Part shown: positions 40,679-49,263 of the stretch, piece after piece
How the letters are laid out: every line of letters begins with the position of its first letter
Numbering within the stretch: position 1 is the first letter of the stretch
Origin: Corynebacterium sp.
Lineage (GTDB): Bacteria > Actinomycetota > Actinomycetes > Mycobacteriales > Mycobacteriaceae
Assembly (NCBI RefSeq): GCF_022712275.1
Contig: NZ_JALAGU010000012.1
Coordinates: forward strand, 1-50,578
Length of the DNA stretch: 50,578 nucleotides
Direction of reading: 5' to 3'
Position numbers and translations under genes: made by a program
Notes under the pieces: model-generated
What the model was told of the DNA's origin: nothing
The model's input: the letters and a program-made list of their open reading frames with translations, nothing else
Database searches by the model: none

Positions 40679-41614
40679 ATGAGCGAGCAGAACCCCACCC
40701 TCCACGACGTCATCATCATCGGCTCCGGCCCCGCCGGCTACACCGCCGCCGTTTACGCGGCCCGTGCCGAACTCAAGCCCCTCGTGTTCGAGGGCATGGA
40801 CTTCGGCGGACTGCTGATGCAGACCACCGAGGTGGAGAACTTCCCGGGGTTCCCGGAGGGCATCATGGGCCCGGACCTCATGGAGAACATGCGCAACCAG
40901 GCCGAGCGTTTCGGTGCCGACCTGCGCATGGAGGACGTCGTGCGCGTCGAGCTCGAGGGTGAGGTCAAGAAGGTCTTCACCGAGGACGAGGAGTTCCACG
41001 CGAAGTCCGTCATCCTCGTCACCGGCGCCGCACCGCGCTACCTCGGCGTCCCCGGCGAAGAGGAGCTGCTGGGTCACGGTGTGTCCGCCTGCGCCACCTG
41101 CGACGGCTTCTTCTTCAAGGGCAAGCAGATCGCTGTCATCGGTGGCGGCGACTCCGCCATGGAGGAGGCCGATTTCCTCACCAAGTTCGGTGAGAAGGTC
41201 ACGCTGATCCACCGCCGCGATGAGTTCCGTGCCTCCGCGATCATGGAGGAGCGTGCCCGCAACAACCCGAAGATCGACATGATCATGAACGCCACCGTCG
41301 ACGAGGTGCTGGGGGAGGGGACTGTCCAGGCCCTGAAACTCCGGGACACCGTCACCGGTGAGACCCGTGAGATCCCGATGGACGCCATGTTCGTCGCCAT
41401 CGGCCACGATCCCCGCACCACCGTCTTCGAGGGACAGGTCGAGCTCCAGGACAACGGCTACGTCAAGGTCGCGGAGCCCTCCACCGCCACCTCGCTGCCG
41501 GGTGTCTTCGCCGCCGGCGACCTGGTGGACCACCACTACCAGCAGGCCATCACCGCAGCCGGTTCGGGCTGCCGCGCCGCGCTCGATGCCGAGGCCTACC
41601 TCGCCGCACTCTGA
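40679..41614 (+). CDS. trxB: Thioredoxin reductase
   Basis: 311 residues. FAD motif DVIIIGSGPAGYTAAVYAARA (~10-30), active site CATC (Cys138, Cys141) in SACATCDGFFF, NADPH motif GGGDSAMEEADFL with HRRDEFRAS, and the FAD-binding end VFAAGDLVD. It reduces thioredoxin with NADPH in the cytosol. ATG 40679 is used rather than the in-frame 40649 start, since it restores the family N-terminus. Ortholog of Rv3913. Confidence 0.97.
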   Translation: MSEQNPTLHDVIIIGSGPAGYTAAVYAARAELKPLVFEGMDFGGLLMQTTEVENFPGFPEGIMGPDLMENMRNQAERFGADLRMEDVVRVELEGEVKKVFTEDEEFHAKSVILVTGAAPRYLGVPGEEELLGHGVSACATCDGFFFKGKQIAVIGGGDSAMEEADFLTKFGEKVTLIHRRDEFRASAIMEERARNNPKIDMIMNATVDEVLGEGTVQALKLRDTVTGETREIPMDAMFVAIGHDPRTTVFEGQVELQDNGYVKVAEPSTATSLPGVFAAGDLVDHHYQQAITAAGSGCRAALDAEAYLAAL

Positions 41615-41711
41615 CTCTGTTCCGGTGACCGCGTCAATGCCCGGATAGCACCCTTCCACGGGTATTCTCGGGGTATCGTCTGTCACTCCCACAACCCCAG
41701 GAGGATCTCCC

Positions 41712-42035
41712 ATGACAGAAGCCGTCACCGTCACCCAGGACACGTTCCGCTCTTCCGTCATCGACGCCGATCAGCCGGTCATCGTCGACTTCTGGGCCAG
41801 CTGGTGCGGGCCCTGCAAGCAGATGGAACCGGTCCTCCGTGACATCGCCGAAGAGTACGACGGCCGTGCGACCGTCGCCAAGGTCAACGTGGAGGAGGAG
41901 CGCCTGCTCGCCTCCATGTACCAGATCATGTCCATCCCGGCCCTGCTCGTCTTCGACGGCGGCAAGAAGGTCGCGGAGTTCCACGGCAAGCAGTCGAAGG
42001 CGCAGCTCACCGACGCGCTCGACTCGCTGGTCTGA
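41712..42035 (+). CDS. trxA: Thioredoxin
   Basis: 107 residues, the standard size, with WASWCGPCKQ (Cys32, Cys35) and IMSIPALLVF (cis-Pro). Shine-Dalgarno AGGAGG is 8-13 nt upstream. It follows trxB by 97 bp, which contains a possible own -10. Ortholog of mycobacterial TrxC. It is reduced by TrxB and serves ribonucleotide reductase and disulfide repair. Confidence 0.97.
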   Translation: MTEAVTVTQDTFRSSVIDADQPVIVDFWASWCGPCKQMEPVLRDIAEEYDGRATVAKVNVEEERLLASMYQIMSIPALLVFDGGKKVAEFHGKQSKAQLTDALDSLV

Positions 42036-42054
42036 GCAGCAGGGCATCGCAGCA

Positions 42055-43245
42055 GTGTACGGCGAAGTGTACAAACTGGGTGACAGCGGACCCCGCGTCG
42101 CCGAGGTCCGGGGCACCCTGGCACGTCTGGGTTTCATCGACGGGTTCTCCGGGGACGCCACCGGCGAGTCGAACCAGCGGTGGCGCCCCGAGGACGAGAT
42201 CTTCGACGAGCAACTGGACTCCGCCCTCCGCGGCTTCCAGCAGCACCGCGGCATCGTCGCCGACGGTCACATCACCGACGGCACGCTCCGGGCGCTGCGC
42301 GAGGCGTCCTACTCCCTGGGGGCCCGCGTCCTGTCCCTGCAGAGTCCCGGCCACTTCCTGGTCGGTGACGATGTCGGCGAGCTCCAGGAGCACCTCCACG
42401 ACCTGGGTTTCTTCACCTCCCGGGTCGACGGTCACTTCGGCCCGCTGACCCATGAGGCACTGGCGAACTACCAGCTCAACGCCGGACTGAATCCGGACGG
42501 CATCGTCGGTCCCGCCACACTGCGCTCGCTGTCCTACCTGGGGCGGCGCATCACCGGCGGGTCCCCGCAGGCGATCCGTGAACGCGAACAGATCCGCGCC
42601 GCCGGCCCCCAGCTCACCGGTAAGCGGGTCGTCCTCGACCCCGGCTTCGGTGGCAGGGACAACGGCAGCATCGTCCGCGGACCCTACGGGGACATCGCGG
42701 AGGAGGAGATCCTCTGGGATCTCGCCACCCGCACCGAGGGACGCATGATCGCCGCAGGTGTGGAGACCATCCTCTCCCGGCCGCGGACGGACAACCCGTC
42801 GAACATGGAGCGCGCGTCGATGGCCAACGCCTTCGGTGCGGACCTCATGATCTCCCTGCGCTGCGACTGGTACCCCAACGACAAGGCCAGCGGGGCGGCG
42901 TCGTTCTACTACGGCTCGGAGGCCGGGGCGTCCTCGATGACCGGTGAACGCCTGGCGGGCCTCATCCAGCGTGAGGTGACCGCGCGTACCCCGCTGGGCG
43001 ACAACCGCCCCCACGGGCGTACCTGGGACGTGCTGCGCACGACGAAGATGCCGACCGTCCAGCTGGACGCCGGATACATCACCAACCCCGGTGACGTCGC
43101 CCTGCTGACCAATCCGGACACCCGTGACGCGATCGCCGAAGCCCTCGTCGTCGCTGTCAAGCGGCTCTACATGTTCGACAAGGACGTCGCGGAGACCGGC
43201 CAGTACTCCTTCTCCGAGCTGCTGGCCGAGGAGGGGCGCCTCTAG
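42055..43245 (+). CDS. cwlM: CwlM-type amidase homolog lacking zinc-ligand histidines
   Basis: 396 residues from GTG 42055, no signal peptide. Two peptidoglycan-binding_1 repeats (~8-85 and ~104-160), then an Amidase_3 domain (~190-372). Zinc ligands are altered: DPGFGG (Phe198 for His), MISLRCDW (Arg269 for His) and QLDAG (Asp338 for Glu). Glu in EEEILWDL (~217-219) remains. It should be inactive as an enzyme. In mycobacteria CwlM is cytosolic, is phosphorylated by PknB and activates MurA; the tail VAETGQYSFSELL (~378-390) resembles its phospho-site area. Adjacent to trx. Confidence 0.93.
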   Translation: MYGEVYKLGDSGPRVAEVRGTLARLGFIDGFSGDATGESNQRWRPEDEIFDEQLDSALRGFQQHRGIVADGHITDGTLRALREASYSLGARVLSLQSPGHFLVGDDVGELQEHLHDLGFFTSRVDGHFGPLTHEALANYQLNAGLNPDGIVGPATLRSLSYLGRRITGGSPQAIREREQIRAAGPQLTGKRVVLDPGFGGRDNGSIVRGPYGDIAEEEILWDLATRTEGRMIAAGVETILSRPRTDNPSNMERASMANAFGADLMISLRCDWYPNDKASGAASFYYGSEAGASSMTGERLAGLIQREVTARTPLGDNRPHGRTWDVLRTTKMPTVQLDAGYITNPGDVALLTNPDTRDAIAEALVVAVKRLYMFDKDVAETGQYSFSELLAEEGRL

Positions 43246-43254
43246 CGCCTTGCG

Positions 43255-43959
43255 CTAGCGTCCGCCGCCCAGCACCGTGGCCAGGGGACCACGGTCATTG
43301 AGCATCTCGTGGGCGTCATCCCCGAAGGCGGAGAACAGGTTGGATCCGGCGTTGAGGTCCTTGCGGTACCGGGGGAAGCGACGGTGCGGGCCGATGACGT
43401 AGAAGCCCTCCTGCTCGAGGATGTCCGCGGAGAGCACCGGGGCGGCCTCCAGCGCGTCGTCCGCGCCCTCAGGACGCTCCTCCCAGCCGTGGTAGCCCTC
43501 CGGGATGTACATGTCCATGGCCTCGCCCGAGTCATTGCGCCCGAAGGCCTCCACGGCTTTCACACCGCGGCGTTCGGCCTCGGTGAGGACCGTCTCGATG
43601 AGGCTGTGCTCCAGGTAGAGGCCCATGTAGGGCTGGTCGACGAAGACGGTGGAGATGAGCACCGCATCAGAGGACGCCGGGCCCGAGGGGAGTGCGGCGG
43701 CACCCGGGAAGTAACCCGAGGGCGCGAAGAAGACGGTGGCGGCGGGACGCTCCACCGATCCCTCGTCCCCGGTGGCGACATAGGCCGTGTAGCCGCAGAT
43801 GCCCCAGCGGTGAAGGACGGACTGCATCCACATCTGCTTGTCGAACTCCGGGTCGTCCGGACGCGTTCCGACCGGCAGTTCCCAGAAGATGTCGCGGGAC
43901 GCCTGCTCCTCGAGCTGGGAGCCCCCGTCATGGCTCAATGCGCTGTACCTGATCTCCAC
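43255..43959 (-). CDS. GNAT-like protein, Rv3916c family
   Basis: 234 residues. N-terminal MEIRYSALSHDGGSQLEEQ, central DAVLISTVFVDQPYMGLYLEHSLIETVLTEAERRGVKAVEAFGRND in outline (~95-140), a GNAT acetyl-CoA fold without a clear pyrophosphate loop. The tail GPHRRFPRYRKDLNAGSNLFSAFGDD is conserved in mycobacterial Rv3916c, which has the same place beside cwlM. Substrate unknown. It ends 9 bp from the convergent cwlM. Confidence 0.78.
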   Translation of the reverse strand: MEIRYSALSHDGGSQLEEQASRDIFWELPVGTRPDDPEFDKQMWMQSVLHRWGICGYTAYVATGDEGSVERPAATVFFAPSGYFPGAAALPSGPASSDAVLISTVFVDQPYMGLYLEHSLIETVLTEAERRGVKAVEAFGRNDSGEAMDMYIPEGYHGWEERPEGADDALEAAPVLSADILEQEGFYVIGPHRRFPRYRKDLNAGSNLFSAFGDDAHEMLNDRGPLATVLGGGR

Positions 43960-44008
43960 CCGTACTCCTCACCGGCCGTCTGGTTCAGCCGAAGTCTACC
44001 GTCTGGGA

Positions 44009-45181
44009 CTAGTCCCGGGGCAGCTTCAGCAGGTCAGTGATCCTTTCGAAGTCATCGGAGTCGCCGAACTCGACCACGATCTTCCCCTTCTTCGCGCCCA
44101 TCTGCACGGTGACGCGGGTGTCGAGCGCATCGGCCGCGGACGTCGCCCATTCACGGACCGCCTCGGGCTGTTCCCGGGGCTCCCGCTTCTTCGGCTTCTC
44201 CTCGGCACCGTCGCCACGGTTGAGGAGTACCACGGCCTCCTCGGTGGCGCGGACGCTGAGGCCTTCGGCGACGATGCGTCCGGCAAGGGCCTCCTGGGCC
44301 GCCGCCCCGGCCTTCACACCGAGAATGGCGCGGGCGTGACCGGCACTGAGGACGCCGGCGGCGACCTTGCGCTGCACCGGTACGGGCAACTGGAGCAGAC
44401 GGATCATGTTGGTGATCAGTGGGCGGGACCGGCCGATCCGACGGGCCAGCTCCGCCTGGGAGACGTCGAACTCCTCCATCAGCTGCTGGTAGGCGCTCGC
44501 CTCTTCCAACGGGTTGAGCTGGACGCGGTGGATGTTCTCCAGCAGCGCGTCCCGCAGCATGTCCTGGTCATCGGTCTCCCGCACGATCGCGGGGATGACC
44601 TCGAGACCTGCGAGCTCGGTGGCGCGCAGGCGACGCTCACCCATGATGAGCTCGAAGGCGGTGTCGGAACCCTGGGGGAGGGGACGGACGACAATCGGCT
44701 GCAGCAGGCCGAACTCGCGGATGGAGTGGACCAGTTCGCCGAGCGCCTCCTCCTCGAAGACCTGACGCGGGTTCTTCGGGTTGGTGCGGATGTCCGACAC
44801 CGGGATCTCGCGGTAGGTTGCACCGAACTCGTTGACGGCACCGGTGTCCGCAGTGCCGGCCGCATCAGCCGTCGCTGCGTCGGCAGCGTCCACGACGGCT
44901 TTCTCCACCTCCGGGGACCCGGAAGTTGTCACCGCGGCGGACACCAGGGCGTCCTTGGCGAGGCCGAGTGCGCCGAGCGCACCACCGGCAGCGGCCTTCT
45001 CGGAGGTGACCGACCGCGTCGACGGACCAAGGATCACGTCGGCGGCACCTTCGCCGAGCCGCGGCCCCGAGGGTGCGGTGGGAATCAGCGCGGACAGCCC
45101 ACGTCCGAGACCACCGCGGTGGGTGTCCATCTTCGGCAGCTGCGGGTGTGCAGGCTTCTTCGCCTTCTTCTTCTCGGTCAT
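44009..45181 (-). CDS. parB: Chromosome partitioning protein ParB
   Basis: 390 residues. N-terminal GLGRGLSALIPTAPSGP, then a long variable Ala-rich linker, a CTP-binding/GERRLRATELAG box (family GERRxxA) with NPRQVF, and the HTH (~245-275: DVSQAELARRIGRSRPLITNMIRLLQL). The C-terminal dimer domain is KKGKIVVEFGDSDDFERITDLL. It binds parS, spreads as a CTP clamp and loads SMC. Start ATG overlaps parA stop (ATGA, 45178-45181). Confidence 0.97.
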   Translation of the reverse strand: MTEKKKAKKPAHPQLPKMDTHRGGLGRGLSALIPTAPSGPRLGEGAADVILGPSTRSVTSEKAAAGGALGALGLAKDALVSAAVTTSGSPEVEKAVVDAADAATADAAGTADTGAVNEFGATYREIPVSDIRTNPKNPRQVFEEEALGELVHSIREFGLLQPIVVRPLPQGSDTAFELIMGERRLRATELAGLEVIPAIVRETDDQDMLRDALLENIHRVQLNPLEEASAYQQLMEEFDVSQAELARRIGRSRPLITNMIRLLQLPVPVQRKVAAGVLSAGHARAILGVKAGAAAQEALAGRIVAEGLSVRATEEAVVLLNRGDGAEEKPKKREPREQPEAVREWATSAADALDTRVTVQMGAKKGKIVVEFGDSDDFERITDLLKLPRD

Positions 45182-46122
45182 GACCGCTCCGCCTCCAGTC
45201 GCAGCTCCGGCGCCACGCCGATCGGCGCAGTGCTTTCCGTCGGAAGATAGTCACCTCGGGCCGCGAACTCCACCGCGGCATCGAAATAGGCCATCGCACC
45301 GCGGGATCCCGGGTCGTACTGCAGTACCGTCTGGCTGTAGCCCGGCGCCTCGGAGACCTTCACACTGCGCGGGATGAGATTGTCCAGGACCACCGACCCG
45401 AAGTGGGTACGGACCTCGTCGGCGACCTGCTCGGCGAGCTTGGTGCGTGCGTCGTACATCGTCAGCAGTACCGCGGAGACGTGGATCTGCGGATTGAGAT
45501 GCATCCGGATCATGTTGATGTTGCTCAGAAGCTGTCCCACGCCCTCCAGGGCGTAGTACTCGCACTGGATGGGGATCAGCACCTCGGTGGCGGTGTTCAT
45601 CGCGTTGATGGTGAGCAGGCCGAGAGACGGCGGGCAGTCGATGAAGACGTAGTCGAAGCCGTACTCCTCGAGGAAGTCGTCGTTCAGGGCGTCATGCAGC
45701 CGGTACTCGCGGCGCACCATGGAGACCAGTTCGATCTCCGCGCCGGCGAGGTCGATCGTCGCGGGGATGCAGTAGAGGTTGGGGTTGGACTCGCTCTGCT
45801 GGATGGTCTCCTCGGCCTTGTTCTGCCCGATGAGCAGCTCGTAGCTGGAGGGGGTGCCCATCCGGTGCTCGGCGTTGCAGGCGGTGGAGGCGTTGCCCTG
45901 GGGGTCGAGGTCGACGACGAGGACCTTCATGCCGTGCAGCGCGAGAGTCCAGGCGAAATTCACGGTCGAGGTGGTCTTGCCGACGCCGCCCTTCTGGTTC
46001 GCCACGGTGATGAGGCGGGTGCGCTCAGGGCGGGGGAGAGACAGCTTCGAGGAGTTCTGGATGATCGACGCACGACGTGCAGCCTCTGCGATCGGGGTCT
46101 CGTCCCACTCAACTGGACTCAT
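45178..46122 (-). CDS. parA: Chromosome partitioning ATPase ParA
   Basis: 314 residues. Deviant Walker A KGGVGKTT (44-51), Walker A' VLVVDLDPQGNAS and Walker B YVFIDCPPSLGLLT. Forms DNA-bound dimers that move ParB-parS complexes. ATG 46122 is used (SPVEWDETP...), the frame continues upstream without similarity. Two parS sites lie in the 182 bp between it and rsmG, which can link ParB binding to parA expression. Confidence 0.97.
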   Translation of the reverse strand: MSPVEWDETPIAEAARRASIIQNSSKLSLPRPERTRLITVANQKGGVGKTTSTVNFAWTLALHGMKVLVVDLDPQGNASTACNAEHRMGTPSSYELLIGQNKAEETIQQSESNPNLYCIPATIDLAGAEIELVSMVRREYRLHDALNDDFLEEYGFDYVFIDCPPSLGLLTINAMNTATEVLIPIQCEYYALEGVGQLLSNINMIRMHLNPQIHVSAVLLTMYDARTKLAEQVADEVRTHFGSVVLDNLIPRSVKVSEAPGYSQTVLQYDPGSRGAMAYFDAAVEFAARGDYLPTESTAPIGVAPELRLEAERS

Positions 46123-46172
46123 GGAGTTCCTATCTCTTAGGTCTGCGTCGCGTCTGCTGCCCACCGGTGACG

Positions 46173-46188
46173 TGTTTCACGTGAAACA
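46173..46188. other. parS: parS site, exact 16-bp consensus
   Basis: TGTTTCACGTGAAACA, identical to the Bacillus-type consensus, in the parA upstream region. Confidence 0.95.
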
Positions 46189-46276
46189 AGGGCAGCGGTC
46201 CCCTCGGTTACCGCCCCCAGCCTAGTCCCACTCAGTCACCGCGACAACGGCAGCCGACGCACGAGAGCACCCCACC

Positions 46277-46290
46277 GTTTCACGTGAAAC
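46277..46290. other. parS: parS site
   Basis: Core GTTTCACGTGAAAC perfect, ~100 bp from the previous site and just before the end of rsmG. Confidence 0.9.
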
Positions 46291-46304
46291 CGGTCAGCGA
46301 AGAG

Positions 46305-46970
46305 TCAGCGCAGCCGCTCGACCTCGGCGACGAAGGTGGGCTGATCGAGCACGCCTTCACCCACGGTGAGGACGCGTCCTTCAGAACCGCCGGCCTTGCG
46401 GATGTCCAGGGCGTCCCGCTGGAACTCCTCGGTGACGCTGGACCCCTTGAGGGCACGGACGAACCCACCCTTGCGCGCCAGCGGCAGGGACCAGCCCATC
46501 AGGCGCCCCACCGGAGCCACGGCGCGGGAGGTGACCACATCGGCACCACCGACCGCCGTCACGATGGCCTTCTCCTCGGCACGCCCCCGGTGCACCTCGA
46601 CATTGTCCAGCCCCAGATCCTCGACGACTTCGCTGAGGAAGGTCGCCCGTCGCAGCAGCGGCTCGACGAGCTGGACGCGCAGATCCGGGCGCGCGATCGC
46701 CAGCGGGATTCCGGGCAGTCCGGCGCCTGACCCGACGTCCACCACGCGTGCCCCCTCCTCGATGACCTCACCGATCACCGCACTGTTCAGGATGTGGCGG
46801 TCCCAGAGCCGACCGACCTCGCGGGGTCCGATGAGACCACGGACCACCCCGGCATCCGCCAGCCACCCGGCATAGCGCACGGCGAGGTCGAGCCGGTCAC
46901 CGAAGACGCGGGCGGCGTTCTCCGGAGCAGCGGGGGGAGTAGGAGAGGAAGGCTCAGTCACGCCGTCCAT
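46305..46970 (-). CDS. rsmG: 16S rRNA (guanine-527-N7) methyltransferase RsmG
   Basis: 221 residues. SAM-binding loop VVDVGSGAGLPGIPLA (~76-91), LWDRHILNSAVIGE before it, and the second motif FVRALKGSSV. It methylates G527 of 16S rRNA with AdoMet. Also called GidB. ATG 46970 or GTG 46961 may be the start. Only 86 bp separate it from yidC, with a hairpin and no jag gene. Confidence 0.96.
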   Translation of the reverse strand: MDGVTEPSSPTPPAAPENAARVFGDRLDLAVRYAGWLADAGVVRGLIGPREVGRLWDRHILNSAVIGEVIEEGARVVDVGSGAGLPGIPLAIARPDLRVQLVEPLLRRATFLSEVVEDLGLDNVEVHRGRAEEKAIVTAVGGADVVTSRAVAPVGRLMGWSLPLARKGGFVRALKGSSVTEEFQRDALDIRKAGGSEGRVLTVGEGVLDQPTFVAEVERLR

Positions 46971-46998
46971 CCTAGCCGGTGGCCCCTCCGGACAGACG

Positions 46999-47041
46999 AC
47001 ACCCCCGGCAGCGACCTGAGTGGGTCGCCGGCCGGGGGTGT
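46999..47041 (-). terminator. Hairpin between yidC and rsmG
   Basis: Arms of 11 bp (46999-47009 and 47031-47041) and inner arms GCGACC/GGTCGC. No strong U-tract on the minus strand. Confidence 0.55.
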
Positions 47042-47056
47042 CTGGGGAGACGGAAG

Positions 47057-48325
47057 CTACTGCTGCTCGTCGCGGTACTGCTTCAGCACTGCGAGACGCT
47101 TCTGCTTCTTCGCCCGCTTCTTCGTCTCCGGGTTCTTCAGCTGGGTCTCTATCTCGTCGATCGTGGAGTCCAGCTTCTCGGGACTCATGGCGGCCGCCTC
47201 GGAGCGGTAGGTCTTCACCTGCTCCTCGGTCAGCGGTGGGCCGGCCGGGGCTGCCTGGGACTCAGCCTCAGTGAAGGGGTTCACCGGGGTGGTGGCGTCC
47301 TTGGCGTCCTTCTCATCCTCGGCGTGCTCGAGGACCGCGGTGGAGGTCGCCTGCGCCTGTGCCTGACCCTTCGGCTTCTTGCCGGGCTTGGGGGCGTTCG
47401 TCCGCTTCGCGGCGAGCTTCGCCTCCTTCTCCTCGGCCTCCTCCCGGTCCATCTTGCGGTAGACCAGGATCTGCTGGCAGAAGGTCCAGGTGGTGTTGGT
47501 CAGCATGTAGACCGCGAGGCCGACGTGCCAGAAGTACGCACCGAGCAGGGACAGCACCGGCATGACCCAGACCATGAGCTTCTGCATCATGGCCATCTGG
47601 TTCTCCATCATGTCCTGCTGAGGAGTGCTGGCGCCCTTCTTCTTCGTCTTCGCCTGCTCCGCCTTCTTGCGGGCCTGGCGGGCCAGCGAGTGCTTCGCGT
47701 TGAAGTGCATGATGACCGCGGCGATGAGCATCATCGGAATGACCACGAAGGCGATGTTCGCCCGGGTGAAGTCCACCGAACCGTCATCGGTGAAGGCGCC
47801 GAAGGAATCCGTCGGCATGGAGATGTAGGAGGACAGCGGCGCACCGAAGAGACGGGCGTCCAGGAAGGACTGGACCTCGTCGACACCGAAGCCGTAGTTC
47901 GCGGTGTTACGCGTCTCCTCGATGGACATCCCCAGCTGGCCGGTACCGGTACCGGTGCGGTTGAACGAGCGCAGCACGTGGAACAGGCCGATGAAGATCG
48001 GGATCTGCACCAGCATCGGCAGACAGGACGCCAGCGGGTTGACGCCCATCTCCTTCTGCAGCTTGCGCATCTCCAGCGCCTGCTGCTGCTGGTCCTTGGC
48101 GTACTTGCGCTTGATCTCCTGCATCCGCGGCTGCATCTCCTGCATCTTGCGGCCGGAGCGGAGCTGCTTGATCATCGGCTTCAGCAGCAGCAGACGCAGC
48201 GTGACCACCAGGAAGATGATCGACAGGGCCCACGTGACGCCGGAGTCCGGGTCGAGGATGAGGCCCCAGGCCTTATGCCAGAACCAGAGCACCCATGAGA
48301 TGGGGTAGTAGATGAAATTGAGCAC
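47057..48325 (-). CDS. yidC: Membrane protein insertase YidC (Oxa1 family)
   Basis: 422 residues. Helix 1 begins at LNFIYYPISWVLWFWHKAWG, followed by the Oxa1/YidC core: basic coiled coil LLLKPMIKQLRSGRKMQEMQPRMQEIKRKYAKDQQQQ (~55-85), LPMLVQIPIFIGLFHVLRS, MQKLMVWVMPVLSLLGAYFWHVGLAVYMLTNTTW. A charged C-terminal tail of ~130 residues is rich in Lys/Ala/Glu. It inserts and folds membrane proteins. Downstream of yidD by about 72 bp. Confidence 0.97.
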   Translation of the reverse strand: MLNFIYYPISWVLWFWHKAWGLILDPDSGVTWALSIIFLVVTLRLLLLKPMIKQLRSGRKMQEMQPRMQEIKRKYAKDQQQQALEMRKLQKEMGVNPLASCLPMLVQIPIFIGLFHVLRSFNRTGTGTGQLGMSIEETRNTANYGFGVDEVQSFLDARLFGAPLSSYISMPTDSFGAFTDDGSVDFTRANIAFVVIPMMLIAAVIMHFNAKHSLARQARKKAEQAKTKKKGASTPQQDMMENQMAMMQKLMVWVMPVLSLLGAYFWHVGLAVYMLTNTTWTFCQQILVYRKMDREEAEEKEAKLAAKRTNAPKPGKKPKGQAQAQATSTAVLEHAEDEKDAKDATTPVNPFTEAESQAAPAGPPLTEEQVKTYRSEAAAMSPEKLDSTIDEIETQLKNPETKKRAKKQKRLAVLKQYRDEQQ

Positions 48326-48397
48326 TGCTTGTGGACTCTCCTTGCGTGGACGAGCTGGTTGTCTGCGGACGCCGGGGATGCGGCGGAGGGTATGGTG

Positions 48398-48727
48398 CTA
48401 CCGCCGGTGACGCCGACTCCCCGCAGGCGGGACAGGGTCCCATCCGCCGGGGTGCCAGGGGCCGCATTTCGCCAGCCGCGCGGCGCTCAGGACAAAACCC
48501 TTCACCACTCCGAACCGGGCGAAGGCGGTGAGGGCGTAGGCGCTGCACGACGGCGTGAAACGGCACGACGGCCCCAGTTTAAGGGGTGAAAGGTAGTTCT
48601 GGTAACCGAGGATCATCCGCCGGAGGACGCGGGCCCGCCCGGTGGACACGTCGCCGGGGGCGGGGCCGTCAGCCTGACCGTCTCCCCGACCGTCAGCCGA
48701 GGAGGCGGCGGAGTGCGTGTCGCACAT
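48398..48727 (-). CDS. yidD: YidD membrane insertion efficiency factor
   Basis: 109 residues if begun at ATG 48727 (GGAGCGGG upstream); GTG 48649 and ATG 48616 are shorter choices. The core RMILGYQNYLSPLKLGPSCRFTPSCSAYALTAFARFGVVKG and AKCGPWHPGGWDPVP (in outline) is diagnostic, with the three Cys conserved. The ATG start overlaps rnpA by 35 bp. It aids YidC-dependent insertion. Confidence 0.88.
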   Translation of the reverse strand: MCDTHSAASSADGRGDGQADGPAPGDVSTGRARVLRRMILGYQNYLSPLKLGPSCRFTPSCSAYALTAFARFGVVKGFVLSAARLAKCGPWHPGGWDPVPPAGSRRHRR

Positions 48728-49088
48728 CCCGCTCCAGCTCCCCGGAGGTCGCGGTCGCGGCGGCCGGGAGGGCGCGCAGCACGATCGACAGGTCAGGACG
48801 CAGCGTCTTCGCCAGGTCCTCGTCAACGAGGACGCGGCCGGCGGTATGACGCAGGCGTCGGGAAACGGCGTGCCTGGTGACGGCGTTTCCCACCGCCTTG
48901 GAGACGACCAGGCCGACGCGCGGCCCCCCCACGGTCACGGGTGCAGCGGTCGGGCGTCCGGCACCGGGCCCCTCGAACTGCCCCTCATACACGTACACCA
49001 CCGCAGTGCGACTTCCCTTTTTCCTGCCTCGGCGGACCGTCTCCCCGAACAGGGAGGTGGACCGGAGGCGGTGTTCTTCGGGAAGCAC
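48693..49088 (-). CDS. rnpA: RNase P protein component
   Basis: 131 residues from GTG 49088 (LPEEHRLRSTSLFGETVRRGRKKG), the family N-terminus. RNR motif region SKAVGNAVTRHAVSRRLRH (~62-80). Cleaves tRNA precursors with the RNA subunit. The longer frame runs into rpmH. There is no clear Shine-Dalgarno, so it may depend on coupling to rpmH 31 bp upstream. Confidence 0.94.
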   Translation of the reverse strand: MLPEEHRLRSTSLFGETVRRGRKKGSRTAVVYVYEGQFEGPGAGRPTAAPVTVGGPRVGLVVSKAVGNAVTRHAVSRRLRHTAGRVLVDEDLAKTLRPDLSIVLRALPAAATATSGELERDVRHALRRLLG

Positions 49089-49119
49089 TGCGGTGGTGTG
49101 ACTTCGTACCGCGCGATAG

Positions 49120-49263
49120 TTACGCGGTGAGGGACTTACGGCCCTTGCTGCGGCGCGCGGAGACGATGGCGCGGCCGGCGCGGGTGCGCATACGGGTACG
49201 GAAGCCGTGCTTGTGGGCACGACGGCGGTTGTTCGGCTGGAAAGTACGCTTGCCCTTGGCCAC
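49120..49263 (-). CDS. rpmH: 50S ribosomal protein bL34
   Basis: 47 residues (AKGKRTFQPNNRRRAHKHGF, then RTRMRTRAGRAIVSARRSKGRKSLTA), GTG start at 49263 with AGGAG 8-12 nt upstream. The frame extends upstream to 49491 but is not coding there. First gene of the leftward rpmH-rnpA-yidD-yidC operon. Confidence 0.98.
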   Translation of the reverse strand: MAKGKRTFQPNNRRRAHKHGFRTRMRTRAGRAIVSARRSKGRKSLTA

